Below are positions 1 to 10,228 of a stretch of DNA of 64,000 bases, piece by piece (position 1 is the first letter of the stretch; each line of letters starts with the position of its first letter). The notes under the pieces are model-generated. The model made no database searches, was not told the DNA's origin, and saw nothing but the letters and a program-made list of their open reading frames with translations. Origin of the DNA: Gyrodactylus bullatarudis (lineage: Eukaryota > Platyhelminthes > Monogenea > Gyrodactylidea > Gyrodactylidae); the NCBI GenBank assembly GCA_012064415.1, contig SSNU01000300.1, forward strand, positions 1 through 64,000. Direction: 5' to 3'. A program made the translations under genes and the position numbers.

Positions 1-2014
1 TTTGACTTTTACTATTTCTTTCATGATTTGTAAATTATTATTTTGAATGAACTTTTAACTTATATCATTTTTGAAGAATTACCACTGATGATACTTCAAG
101 AAATGTACATTTGGTTTTAATATATCTCCTTTCAATTTTCTAAAGTATAAATAGTATTTTGGGTTTGATAAACTGGTCGTACCACTGAAGAAGACGTGTG
201 AAGACAATCATCGTCGACCCAAGTTTGAATAAATTTTATAATAAAACTAATTTAAGATCATATTTTACTGAATCCGAAAGTCTAAGGTTAACTTCGGCTG
301 TAAATTTTGAGCGACACCAAATTTTCATTTCATTGATTAAAAATACATGATCTGTAAAACTTGATGCCTCCATAGTTTTAATTTAATCACTACCAAGATT
401 TCAAGATTATATGATTGAGCCAGAATTTATTTCGTCTAGATGGGCTGAAAGGTGAGAAGAGAACCGTTTTATCAATCTTGAAATGGGATATTACAAAAGA
501 TGATAATAATTTCTTCACTTTAATGAGCCTTGTGGAAAAGTTCAAGTCAATAAAGACTTATTTTATTGCAACATCTTGAAAGAGTAAGCTTTCACTAAAA
601 ATGGGTTCTGTAAGCAGGCAAAAAAATTTCGAAAAAAGATCCATTTTCAACGTTGGGGAAAATTCTTGAGTCGAGAGCTAATTTTTTCAAAAGATGTATG
701 TTATTTATTAGAAGTATATTAAAAATTCATAAAGAATTTTTGTATATGAGAAAAATCAATTGTTAGTCTGATTAAAATTGTTATCTCGATAATCATTATT
801 GTGTATAATTCCTGAAATGTGACCAGTAAGATTTGAAAAAATGTGTAAAATCGAATATTTTGGCATTTAAAACAACTTGAAGTAGAACTGAGATTCAAGA
901 TTAAAAGTTCACCACCCTAGAATAGCAGTCGTGGCCTTTGTTATATTGTTCAAATTTCGATTTAACCTATTCTATTAATGAGATTCTAATGGAAATTTTA
1001 TTCTTTTGATTATTTCTAAGAGAGTCGATTCTCTACTGAATTTCTCGTCTACTAGTAAGTAGATTTTTAGAAATTTAATAATCTTGGTCATATTATCAAG
1101 TTTAGAAAACTCTTTGAGACTATTTGAGATCCTCTTAGCGTAAATTATAAAATAATGTAATTTTGTTTAGAATGAGAATTTTCGCCTTTGAATAACGATG
1201 AAAGAAATGCCCTTTTTAATTTAACTTTCAAGTGTCAACTGAGCATAGACTCGTCCAGAAGAGTATGTCCCTATAAATGAAGGTATAGTGTTAAATTTAT
1301 CTTTATTCACTTCGAATTGGTTGGATACGACTACAATTAGCCAGAATTAAGAGCAAAAAAATAACTTTCTAATCAATCTTTATAGTTTAATTTTTCTGTG
1401 CGTTCTTATAAAAATAAATAGATTAACTAGGTATGAAAAAGTTTTAAAAATTTTCTTAATGAACACTTTGAATTCAAGGAAAATAAAATTTTCCTCTGAA
1501 AAAAAACAAGCATAATTTGAAAAGTTTTAGTTTTTTTTTAAGTTAGTTTTTTTTATAGATTCTATAAATAGAAGTAAGACGGTAATTTTACAAAAAATAG
1601 CAACATGTAAAATTAACTACTTTTCAAAGTCACTTCTTTAAAAGTAAAAATATTTCTTCATTCCTATGGACCGTAGCACAAAGGGTTCGATGCTTTAAGT
1701 CAAGTAAAAGGAGATCTAAAAGAGTTGATTAACCAAAACATACAAAATTTATATAGTATACATCATTTTAATCAGGTTTAATTGCTCAAGAACATATTAA
1801 AAAAACATTTTTACCGCCGTAGTTACAAATGTGATTACAGAATCTGCTTTGATAAAAGGCTATAATTTGTTAAACTTTGTGTCTAAAAGAAATCAGTTAA
1901 TTCTTCATGAAAAGTATATATAATTCACACAATTTCAAAAATTAAATTCAATTAATTTAACATCAAATTCACACATGTTATTTACAGAGAACTGTGAATA
2001 GAGAAGAAGCTCAC
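1..2014. other. Non-coding stretch, probably intron of the ZDHHC17-like gene
   Basis: This stretch follows a good donor site at 2014 on the minus strand. I see no DHHC-core codons and no convincing exon on either strand. It is AT-rich and has no obvious element ends. Confidence 0.5.
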
Positions 2015-4263
2015 CTTTCTTTGAATTGTTACTAGACATGGCAGTTGACTCGACGAGATTTCTAATGTAATCACATCGAATTTGTTTCATACTTTCATCA
2101 CAATGGTTCATTGAATTATTTTTTAAGAATGTTTCAAACTGATATTCCTTGGTAATGTAGCCAGGATCAGTTTTATAGGCCATGATGAAAAAGTACCATA
2201 GTCCAGTGACACTTGTAATCATTAGCAGATCATAAATGGCCATTGTTTCGGTCCTAAAGGCGACCACAATAAAATAGGTAGAGATGATGAAAACCTTGGA
2301 AAATATCGCTGTACTGAAAAGGGCGACCATCTGGAAAAGATTTTTTAGATTTTTCATTATTTTGCAAACAAAGTTGATTCAAAATCGGTGTTACTTTATA
2401 TATTAGAAAAGATGAGAGATGGGTTATCTTTAAGATTATCAAATTTTTGGATTATTTTCTTTGTATCCACAAAGATGGGTTATTTGGATAAAAGGTTAAA
2501 TGAGCATTTACATTCCCAGTTAAGGTTATAGAGTGGTGGAATCCCTAAAAGTTAATTTCCTTATACAGTGAGATGGATAGATGACGCCTTGTGATAGCTC
2601 TGCTCTTTTCAATTGAAAGGAAAACTGTAGCTAAAAGTATTTTATGGTCAACCACTATAACCATATCTGAAAATGTGAATTTACTTAGCCAGATTTCTAA
2701 TTATTTCGAAATACATATTCTAATGTACATGCAGTTAATTTAGTAAGGAAAAAACTTACATCCTCCTATTCGAGGGGTTAGATGGCAGATTAATCGCGTA
2801 GAAATCAATCAATATAATAAGGTGAAGAGCTGTATTTTTCAAGTGAAAAAAAGTTTCTAGTGTAAACAAGACATTTTAATTCCGATTGATAATAATAATG
2901 CTAGCGCAAACAAACTCAAAAGTCCATAATCTCTCAATGAGAATAAAGAAAGGTTGAAGTTTTACCAACATTCAAACTCAGTAGTAGAATGAATGTACCA
3001 ATCGATGATAAATCAAAATTTTGTTCAATTTAAATAGTCAAAAAGACTTCTTACATAATTAGTAATATTCAACATAAAAAAAGGCAAATATAATATATAA
3101 ATTAACTATGGCTCACTTGAGATTTGTCATTGTACATCAAGTTGAATAGACGATTAAAGTAAATTTGGCCCAATATCATCAGCGAAATTTTGATAAATAT
3201 GGATAGTCCCAAGCCAACATATTGAGTCAAATCAATATAGAGAAGCCAAACTAGACTGAAAATCCCTATACATGGCAGTATAAAAGCTAACTTATGGCTA
3301 ACATCTTTATCGATGATGCTATCTTGAGTGGAAGACTGAAAAGCCATAGTTCTATTCTTGAAAATGCAAGCCTTTCTCAAAGTTTCTATCCATACATTCT
3401 TACGCAAAGTTGGGCCTAGAAGTTGTCCTCGTTTTACTGCGAAATCTCTCACTCTATCTGCGATCCAAGGCACCTTTTTGATTTCATATGGAGCTATTCC
3501 ATCTATATTGATGATGGTCCAATCAGTTTTGGGATTCTCTTCCAATAAATCCACAGCAGAAATATTGACTTTTTGAACAGCATAATGTGCAGCTGTATTT
3601 CCATTCGCGTCTTGAATGTTTACATTAATATCTTCCCATTTAAACAATGTGCGCAGGCAACTCAGAGTTTGAGATGAACTGAACATGCACGCCAGCATGA
3701 GAGGTGTCAATGATTCATTTGTGGAAGTACTGAAATAGTTGATAATAATTAGAATAATTACCAGTTGACATCCATTCCTATGGATAAAAGATACAATGCT
3801 ATTGAATGATAGCCAGATTGGACAGCAACATGTAAGCAATTCAAACCACCCTTATCCCTAAGATCAGGATTAGCTCCACTTTTTATCAGCAAAACAACCA
3901 TGTTTAAATGGTTTTGACGGACTGCCCAATGAAGTGGGGAAGCTTCAAGTTCTCCTCCGCACCGGTCAATTATTGCTCCCTTTTGGATGAGGTAGTGTAC
4001 AATTGCCCTTCGATTATTTATGGCAGCCCAATGAAGCAATGAGACTCCTTCGTGATCCAACTGATTAACATCAACTGCTTTTTCTTTATCTTCATTTTCG
4101 ACCAAGTCAACTACACGTGGGAGAACACCGTACTGACAAGCTTTAACGATGCCATACGTAGAAGGGTCTTCTTCAGGTTTCTTTGGTCTAGAAGCAGGGT
4201 CTACAGGGTAAGGAGGATTATAAAACTTTTCATATGAAAGAAAAATATTACTTCATCCTTCAT
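2015..4263 (-). CDS. ZDHHC17: ZDHHC17/HIP14-like ankyrin-repeat palmitoyltransferase, N-terminal part (partial)
   Basis: Ankyrin-repeat S-acyltransferase of Golgi/vesicle membranes; family members palmitoylate cytosolic-face cysteines. Exons (minus strand): 4252-4263, 3762-4225, 3117-3729, 2015-2330; phases agree across all introns (26, 32 and 786 nt). Exon 2 reads STYGIVKACQYGV, LLHWAAINNRRAIVHYLI and SPLHWAVRQNHLNMV, the ankyrin region of HIP14, with further repeats into exon 3 (TPLMLA, NTAAHYAV). Transmembrane segments lie near 3300-3120 and in exon 4, which contains the conserved TDPGYI (family motif DPG). Exon 4 ends in phase 1 at a GTGAGC donor. The DHHC cysteine-rich catalytic core is not in the window, so it must lie beyond position 1, after an intron of more than 2 kb. 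The start was chosen because the 4-codon exon MKDE is the only ATG that splices in phase; it is shared-promoter partner of the NOMO-like gene. Confidence 0.85.
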
Positions 4264-4445
4264 TTGATTGCAAGAGTTTTCTAATTATATTCTAGTAGGG
4301 TATTAATTAAGAATTAAAGTCTCCAAAATATTAATTTGTATCAAAAGGATTCAAATAATATCTTTTTATTAAAACAAGTATTCTTGATAGTATCAAGTTG
4401 ATACTTGAACTTTGAATGAATTGAGAATTCGAAAATTTTAGATAC
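4264..4445. promoter_or_regulatory. Divergent promoter, ZDHHC17-like / NOMO-like
   Basis: There are 182 bp between the two start codons, transcribed away from each other. No TATA box or factor site can be assigned; the call rests on gene arrangement alone. Confidence 0.5.
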
Positions 4446-7400
4446 ATGTTGAATTTTCTCTTAATATTGATTTTCCTGACATCTCTTGATTCTAAATCTC
4501 TTTTAAATCCATTTGTATGCTATGGAAATTTATCGTGGAAAATAGAAAACTCTAACCAAATTCTCTTGAATAAAATTTCAGTTATTCTTTTGTCAGAATC
4601 TGATGAAGTCATTGAGAAAAATCGCTTATTACCCGAGGGAACATTCTCTATGGCTTTTTACGAATCCGGCACATTCAAAGTTAACTTACAAACACCGCAT
4701 GGTTGGTTTCATATGCCCAAAGATGGAATTATACTAAGGTTTGATGATGAACAAAATAAATGTCCTACACCATTGAATTTTAAATTATCCGGTTTCTCAG
4801 TGACTGGATCAATCAAGTATAAAGATTCAGATGTCAAACCAGAAAATCTCTTTGCCTCTATCCTTCTGAATCATAAAATATTGAAACAAACTAAAATAGA
4901 TAACGGTAATTTAGATGCTCTCGATGAGATGACTCCAGGAAAGTATTCTCTTGTCATATCTTCCCAGGAACTCACTGAAAATATTGACAAAAAAGCAATT
5001 AGATATCAAAAAGATTTGGAAATAGTCAATGATGCTCTCAGGCTTAATATAGAACTGGATATTTTCTTTTCTTATTCAGTATCTGTTGATTTTAAACTCT
5101 TAGAAGAAGATTCCACTGTAACTTTGTACGTTTATCGAAATACAGAAGTTGATAATGAACTAGATTTCAATCAAATGGGATGCAATGCCATCTCTAAAGA
5201 AAATCGGGAAGATTTAAAAGATGACGAATTTGGCCATCCTATTTGCCAGATCCAGTTTTTCCAGAAAAAGTCACTTTTTGAATTTGCAAAACTCAAGCCT
5301 GGTTCATATAAAATTATTCCAAAACTCAATATCGAAGGATGCTCTTTCGTCCCCGAATCTCACGTTTTTGCAATAACTAAAGATATCCTTCCAGTTCCTA
5401 CGAATTTTCATTTTAAACCTGTTAAAACAGTTGCAAATATCAAGATAATTTGGCCCAACAAAATTCCGATATCACACGCTAAGGTGGTTTATCCTTTGAT
5501 TAATTTTACTCTAGATTAACTACCTTGATAATCATTTCATGACTGATGAAGAAGGAAAACTTCTTATTCCAAATTTGAATATTAATTCTGTCAATAAGCT
5601 AAGAGTTAGTCATGAGTATGCCTCATTCGATGACGTATCATTGGACAATTTAATTTGTACTGAAAAGGAAATTCAAATCCTACCGAATAAAGTCAAGGTT
5701 TCTGCAAAATCAGCTGTTCAACTTGAAAATGTATGTATTTTTTGTATTTTCAATCCCCCCATTCCCCATGATTAGAGAAATTTGAAATAATTTCAGGTCG
5801 AAGAATACCCAGAAGTGAAATTGACCAGTTTGGACAAGTCTGATAGCTTTATCCTCGCTAAAACTAATGAATACTCAGAAATAATTCCCATAAAAGAATA
5901 CACTGTTAGTGTCCTCAACAAGCATTCCAACATTTCTTTTTATTCCTCAAAAACAAATGTGAGTTTATTTTTTTGGTAAATTTTCTAAAATGCCTCTCTC
6001 ATTCCCATTGATCACAGATTAATCTAAGTAATTATGGACCTGACACGAGGGAAATTCTAACCCTAAAACCAGAATCAATGTCAATACATGTGAAGATTGA
6101 AGCAGTTGACCTACCAGAGTCTCTTCAACTACTTCTTGTCCCTCATCAGAAAGATGCCACTGTAAGCTATTTTTATAAATTTTTTAACGATCCGGTTTCA
6201 TAGGTTTTCTTCGAGTAATTTAGAATTTCTTAATGTAACTTGAAATATATCTTATTTTCTCGTATAAATAATAGGAGTTTAAAGGATATTCACTGGATGA
6301 ACATTCGCCAGGCCACTTTTCCAAGTCTGGCCTCAATAGAGGGGCATATTACCTCCATTTTAATCCGGACATAAAATTGGTATGTTATCTCTTGGTCACC
6401 AATCTCATGATTAATTAATTATCTTGTAGAAAAGTCTGAAAATCATCATTAGTTCAGATCAAAGTTCCAATATATCTCAAGAGATTACAAACTTTGGCAG
6501 TAATGCCAGTCAAGATATTCCTCAATATCCCCTTCCAGTATGGATTTTGACTGAGCCCAATGACAAGAGTAGGTCAACTGTTATTTGCGTAGTATCCTTG
6601 TTAATCTATTAAAATGGATATTTTCACAGCTCTCTACCAACCAGAATTGCCTTTTGAAGAGTTTACATTCGACTCAATAGACAAGGCAGTGTGCTCCGAC
6701 AGCAGCAAGTATACCATCAAAGTTACAAAGGACACCGTCACTAATCTCCATCTTTGCGTCAAGAAATTCGGATTTTCAGCCTCTGGTTCAGTGAGTTGTG
6801 TTTGACCTGTGTCATTTTCTCATACCAGCAAAAATTGTTTTATTATTTTCCTGCTCATTTTGGGTGTTTTGCGCAAGATCCACCCAGAAAGAAAATCAAT
6901 TTCTAAATTTTCTTTCCCCTCTACACATAATAGGTGAAAAGTCTAATATCTCAGGAATTCATTGCTGAGGCTCATGTGTTCCTCGAACCCAACTCTATTG
7001 TCCATCAGCCTAGGTCTTGTCCGAGCTCTTATCTCGAGAGAATATCTCTTTCCGATGACAACAAGATGAAGGCAAAGACTAGTCTCGATGGCAAATTCAA
7101 GTTTAATGGACTCGTATCTGGTTAGTCTATTCATTTTTATTTCGTTGGAAACAGTAGTCAATAACTACCAAATGTTTCCTAGACATTTTAAATTGCCCTA
7201 ATAATCAATTGTTCAATGTAGATAGATTACTTGGGAGTATAACTGTCTCCTTCTTAAAATTTATCTAGAAAAGCTCAATAATTGAAAATCATAACCAATT
7301 AAATTTTAACTGTTTACCGTTTTCTTTTTTTCTCCACAGGGTGTGAATACATTATTGAAGTAATGAAAAAATATTCCACTAATGGTTATAAAGTAGAAAA

Positions 7401-7849
7401 AACCTTCCCCAATGACAAGAGAATTCTCATTAGCAACAATGACTTGAGTGGCTTGGACTTTTATGCAGTTCCATACCAGCCAATGGGCCAAGTGAGTTTT
7501 CGATAAAAAGATTAAACTAAATGCATTGAAAATCTTTTTTTTTCTCATTCAGGTCACTGTTACCTTTGATTCAAGTGATATTGAAGAGAAAGCTAGTTCA
7601 ATCTTGAAAGTTTGCGAATCGACAAGCTTTAACAACTGTTTTACAATTCATTCCTTTTTCAAAGACACTTCATTGTTCTACATACCAGGTTCCATGTTAA
7701 CAAATTATATGAAAAATCTGCCAGTTATCACACTAACAACTGGTAGTAATGCACTTCAGGTTATGAGTCTTGCTAAGAATCTCAGCCTGCCCCTGGACAA
7801 GGCTAGCCAACATTTTGAATTAAGAAGCAAACCTTCTACCTACCCCTAG
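4446..7849 (+). CDS. NOMO (nodal modulator)-like ER protein
   Basis: Exons 4446-5483, 5515-5730, 5797-5958, 6018-6161, 6275-6379, 6430-6568, 6630-6790, 6934-7120, 7340-7491 and 7553-7849 keep frame and give about 866 aa. The first 17 residues form a signal peptide (MLNFLLILIFLTSLDS). The protein then has serial beta-sandwich (carboxypeptidase-regulatory-like) repeats: LSGFSVTGSIKYKDSD near residue 115, LKPGSYKIIPKLNIEGCSF near 285, DEEGKLLIPNLN, and DGKFKFNGLVSGCEYII, which align with the NOMO order including the paired Cys near the C-terminal repeats. NOMO is a lumenal ER protein that associates with nicalin/TMEM147 and ribosome-bound translocons. Human NOMO is about 1220 aa with a C-terminal membrane anchor; here the chain ends in a hydrophilic tail (SKPSTYP) with no evident membrane helix. 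The first intron is only 31 nt. It converges on the pyrophosphatase gene, 107 bp away. Confidence 0.75.
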
Positions 7850-7956
7850 TGATATTAAAATGTGATATTTTTTATTGTGGAAAAAACCAAAATTAATTAA
7901 CATTGTATTTATTGATGTATGCAAGATTTCAAACTATTAAAGAATATGATAGTAAA

Positions 7957-8880
7957 TCAATAATAATACCATTTTTCTAACTCTTCCAATTTAGGTAATT
8001 TAGATGAGGCGAAAGCTGGCAGCTTGGATGTTATTTCTTTAACATCAGACTCATTAATAGCATGCGGATTAGTTTTAACCAGCAAGTTGTCCCTAGAAAT
8101 TCCGTCTTTTTCTTCTTCAGAACTGATCATACTAATCCATTGATCATGAGTTTCCTTGATTATTCTCATAGTAAACTCTTTATTTTGATATTCCCCATTA
8201 AAGGCAAAAGAGTTCTCAGGTTTTCCCTGGGGCCTTTTATAGTCTTTGAACCATCTTCGAGTGGCCTCAAGATAACCGGGCATCTCTTTCTCAACATCTT
8301 GAATATCATTCAATTTTTCTGCTAGAGGATCAGAGCAAGCAATGGCGACAACTTTCCAATCAGTTTCACCCTCATCAATCATTGCGAGAATTCCAAGAGG
8401 TTTAACTGGAATGATTGAGCCACAAGGAAAAATTTTACTGCCAATTTCTACAATATCAAGAGGATCATTGTCACCGGCGCATTTGGTGTCGCTATCAATG
8501 TGTTTTGGATTTTCCCAAGTTTGAGGAACTGCGCCATAATTCCATATGTAACCTTTGTATGGGAAAATATTGTTGACATAGCGGAGTTTATCCTTTTTAA
8601 CATCCTGGACAATTGGATTCAACTTTTTGCTTTTAGATATTTCCATCTTGGCATTAGTCCAACGTGGAATCTCGACAACCATGTTGATTATATTTGAGTC
8701 AGTAGAAGAATGAAGAGGAATGTCATGCCAGGCAGAAATTGTGTTATTCTCAGTACACAGGTAAACTTGGTAGTTTGTAGAGTGTTTAGCCCCATACTCG
8801 GTTGCAGAATACTTAGTCATTTTTGATGTGTTGATAATCAAAAAATTTTGAAGTAACAAATTAAACGAACGCCTAAACAT
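7957..8880 (-). CDS. PPA1: Inorganic pyrophosphatase (family I)
   Basis: Single-exon 307-aa soluble pyrophosphatase that hydrolyses diphosphate to two phosphates. The family I active site is intact: AKMEI, LRYVNNIFPYKGYIWNYGA, VPQTWENP, the signature GDNDPLD with its aspartates, GILAMIDEGETDWK, and KDYKRPQGKPEN. Length matches animal PPA1/PPA2 with a small excess. The first 20 residues (MFRRSFNLLLQNFLIINTSK) are basic, have no acidic residue and precede Met21, where the cytosolic-type sequence MTKYSATEYG begins. Two start sites could therefore give mitochondrial and cytosolic forms; this is inference. It lies head-to-head with the TEX264-like gene, with 62 bp between start codons. Confidence 0.95.
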   Translation of the reverse strand: MFRRSFNLLLQNFLIINTSKMTKYSATEYGAKHSTNYQVYLCTENNTISAWHDIPLHSSTDSNIINMVVEIPRWTNAKMEISKSKKLNPIVQDVKKDKLRYVNNIFPYKGYIWNYGAVPQTWENPKHIDSDTKCAGDNDPLDIVEIGSKIFPCGSIIPVKPLGILAMIDEGETDWKVVAIACSDPLAEKLNDIQDVEKEMPGYLEATRRWFKDYKRPQGKPENSFAFNGEYQNKEFTMRIIKETHDQWISMISSEEEKDGISRDNLLVKTNPHAINESDVKEITSKLPAFASSKLPKLEELEKWYYY

Positions 8881-8942
8881 TTTAATTCCACAATGTGTTT
8901 TATCATATGTGTATTTTAAAGTTTTTGTAAATTTTTTTAAAA
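8881..8942. promoter_or_regulatory. Very short divergent promoter, pyrophosphatase / TEX264-like
   Basis: Only 62 bp separate the two start codons (122 bp if pyrophosphatase starts at Met21). Both 5' leaders and the promoter must fit here or overlap the opposing coding sequence. Confidence 0.5.
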
Positions 8943-9500
8943 ATGGATATTCTTGTGTTATTAATTATTAGTCTACTAGTATTAATATTCCTGACAATAC
9001 TCTCCTTGATATACCTATCTGGCATATTTTCAGAATTTGAAGTAATAGAGGGTTCATTAGAAATCATTTCTAAGGATATTGAACTTGCCTTTAAAGTTTC
9101 CAATGATTATTATCCACCCTCTTACATTTTCACTGAACTTAGTTGCTTGGATCCAAAAAATAAACAGATTTCCATTCAAAGTTACGACAAAAATATTAGT
9201 ATTGTTGGTTCAATAATCGAGGATCGAGCTAATTTAGATAAATTAAAAGAAAATGAATTTATTATCACCAAGTTACCCGGAATAAAATCAAAATTTTTCA
9301 CCAAATTTCCACATATCTCATTCCTATCCATATATATTTCCCAGAGTAGAGCTCTGCGACATCTCAAAAATAAATTTGAAGAAATAAACGTGGAAGCAAA
9401 GTTTTGCATTGAAGCCTACGATGACAACAGTATTTATCATTGTCTTTTGTCTAGAGATCAAGTACCTGACGCAATTCTACACCGTTTCAAAATGGAATGA
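8943..9500 (+). CDS. TEX264: TEX264-like ER membrane protein
   Basis: Single-exon protein of 185 aa. Residues 2-28 are one hydrophobic membrane segment. The rest is a GyrI-like domain whose blocks match TEX264: FEVIEGS after the membrane segment, the tract PSYIFTELSCLDPK, IVGSII, then FPHISFLSIYISQSRALRHL and FCIEAYDDNSIYHCLL. TEX264 is an ER-phagy receptor in vertebrates, with a long disordered C-terminal tail carrying the LC3-interacting motif. Here the chain stops at HRFKME just after the folded domain, so that tail is absent. It may act in another way or with a partner; that is inference. The similarity is by recall of the family pattern and is moderate. Confidence 0.7.
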   Translation: MDILVLLIISLLVLIFLTILSLIYLSGIFSEFEVIEGSLEIISKDIELAFKVSNDYYPPSYIFTELSCLDPKNKQISIQSYDKNISIVGSIIEDRANLDKLKENEFIITKLPGIKSKFFTKFPHISFLSIYISQSRALRHLKNKFEEINVEAKFCIEAYDDNSIYHCLLSRDQVPDAILHRFKME

Positions 9501-9889
9501 ATCAATCAATCAAACTTGATATTTTATCAAATTCCATGTACAAAATATATGAATTATTTCTTGTAAATGATACGGGCTTCTTTTTATTATTTTTCTATCA
9601 TCCGTGCTTTTATAGCTATGAATATAATTCAGCTCATGAAAAGGAAAATTTTAGATTTCTGGTCTAAATATAGTATGCCTACTTGTTAGTGACCCCATAG
9701 TGTAAAATTTAGTCGTATTGAAAATTTTACGAAAAACACTTTATGAACTTGTAAATTTATAAAATATGATAAACTTGAATCAATGAATATTTCTCAACCA
9801 ACTCAAGCTCTGATTGGTCCTCATCTAGCAATAATAACAGAGTTTAACTTTGCTTCTATATAGTGGTATAACTTATAATTTTTTCATCC
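9501..9889. other. Intergenic spacer, nothing recognised
   Basis: AT-rich spacer of 389 bp between the TEX264-like gene and the small CS-like gene. It must hold the 3' end of the first and the promoter of the second. I see no element or RNA gene. Confidence 0.5.
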
Positions 9890-10184
9890 ATGACTTACGA
9901 CTTACCTTATAGTGTTCACAGAGAAATCGAGAAGGCCTTCATTCATGTAATCTTTTACATTCCAATGAATATTGAAGATACAAATATCGACATTACAGAG
10001 GGATCGTAAGTAGTTCTATCATATTTATAAAAGTACCAACTTTGGTACAGTTATTCTTCAGGATAAAGAATTTTCCTTGACTGTTTTTAAGAAGGACATT
10101 GGATACGATTGGCTAGGCAAACCTGATAGTACTTACGAGATCAAAGAACGCAAAATTATTTTTAAACTCAAAAAATATATTTAA
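9890..10184 (+). CDS. Small CS (p23-like) domain protein, putative
   Basis: Two exons, 9890-10005 and 10034-10184, separated by a 28-nt intron, encode 88 aa. Without removing the intron the frame closes at once; with it the frame is open to TAA. The predicted strands (KAFIHVIFYIPMN, TNIDITEGS, GTVILQDKEFSLTVF, STYEIKERKIIFKLKKY) follow the pattern of a CS/HSP20-like beta-sandwich, somewhat like the N-terminal CS domain of the dynein assembly factor DNAAF4. No TPR or other domain follows. It ends 44 bp from the UNC79 stop codon on the other strand. The fold is inferred from pattern only; it could be an orphan protein. Confidence 0.5.
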
Positions 10185-10228
10185 CTTTAATACTACTTAT
10201 GTGTATACTTTTACTAATTTCTTCTTTA

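Noticed and set aside
1..2014. Search for the DHHC catalytic exon of the ZDHHC17-like gene
   Set aside because: No DHHC codons or cysteine-rich frame were found on the minus strand; the exon must lie outside the window.
8903..9103. Minus-strand open frame opposite the TEX264-like gene
   Set aside because: It is a shadow of the plus-strand coding sequence and has no family features.
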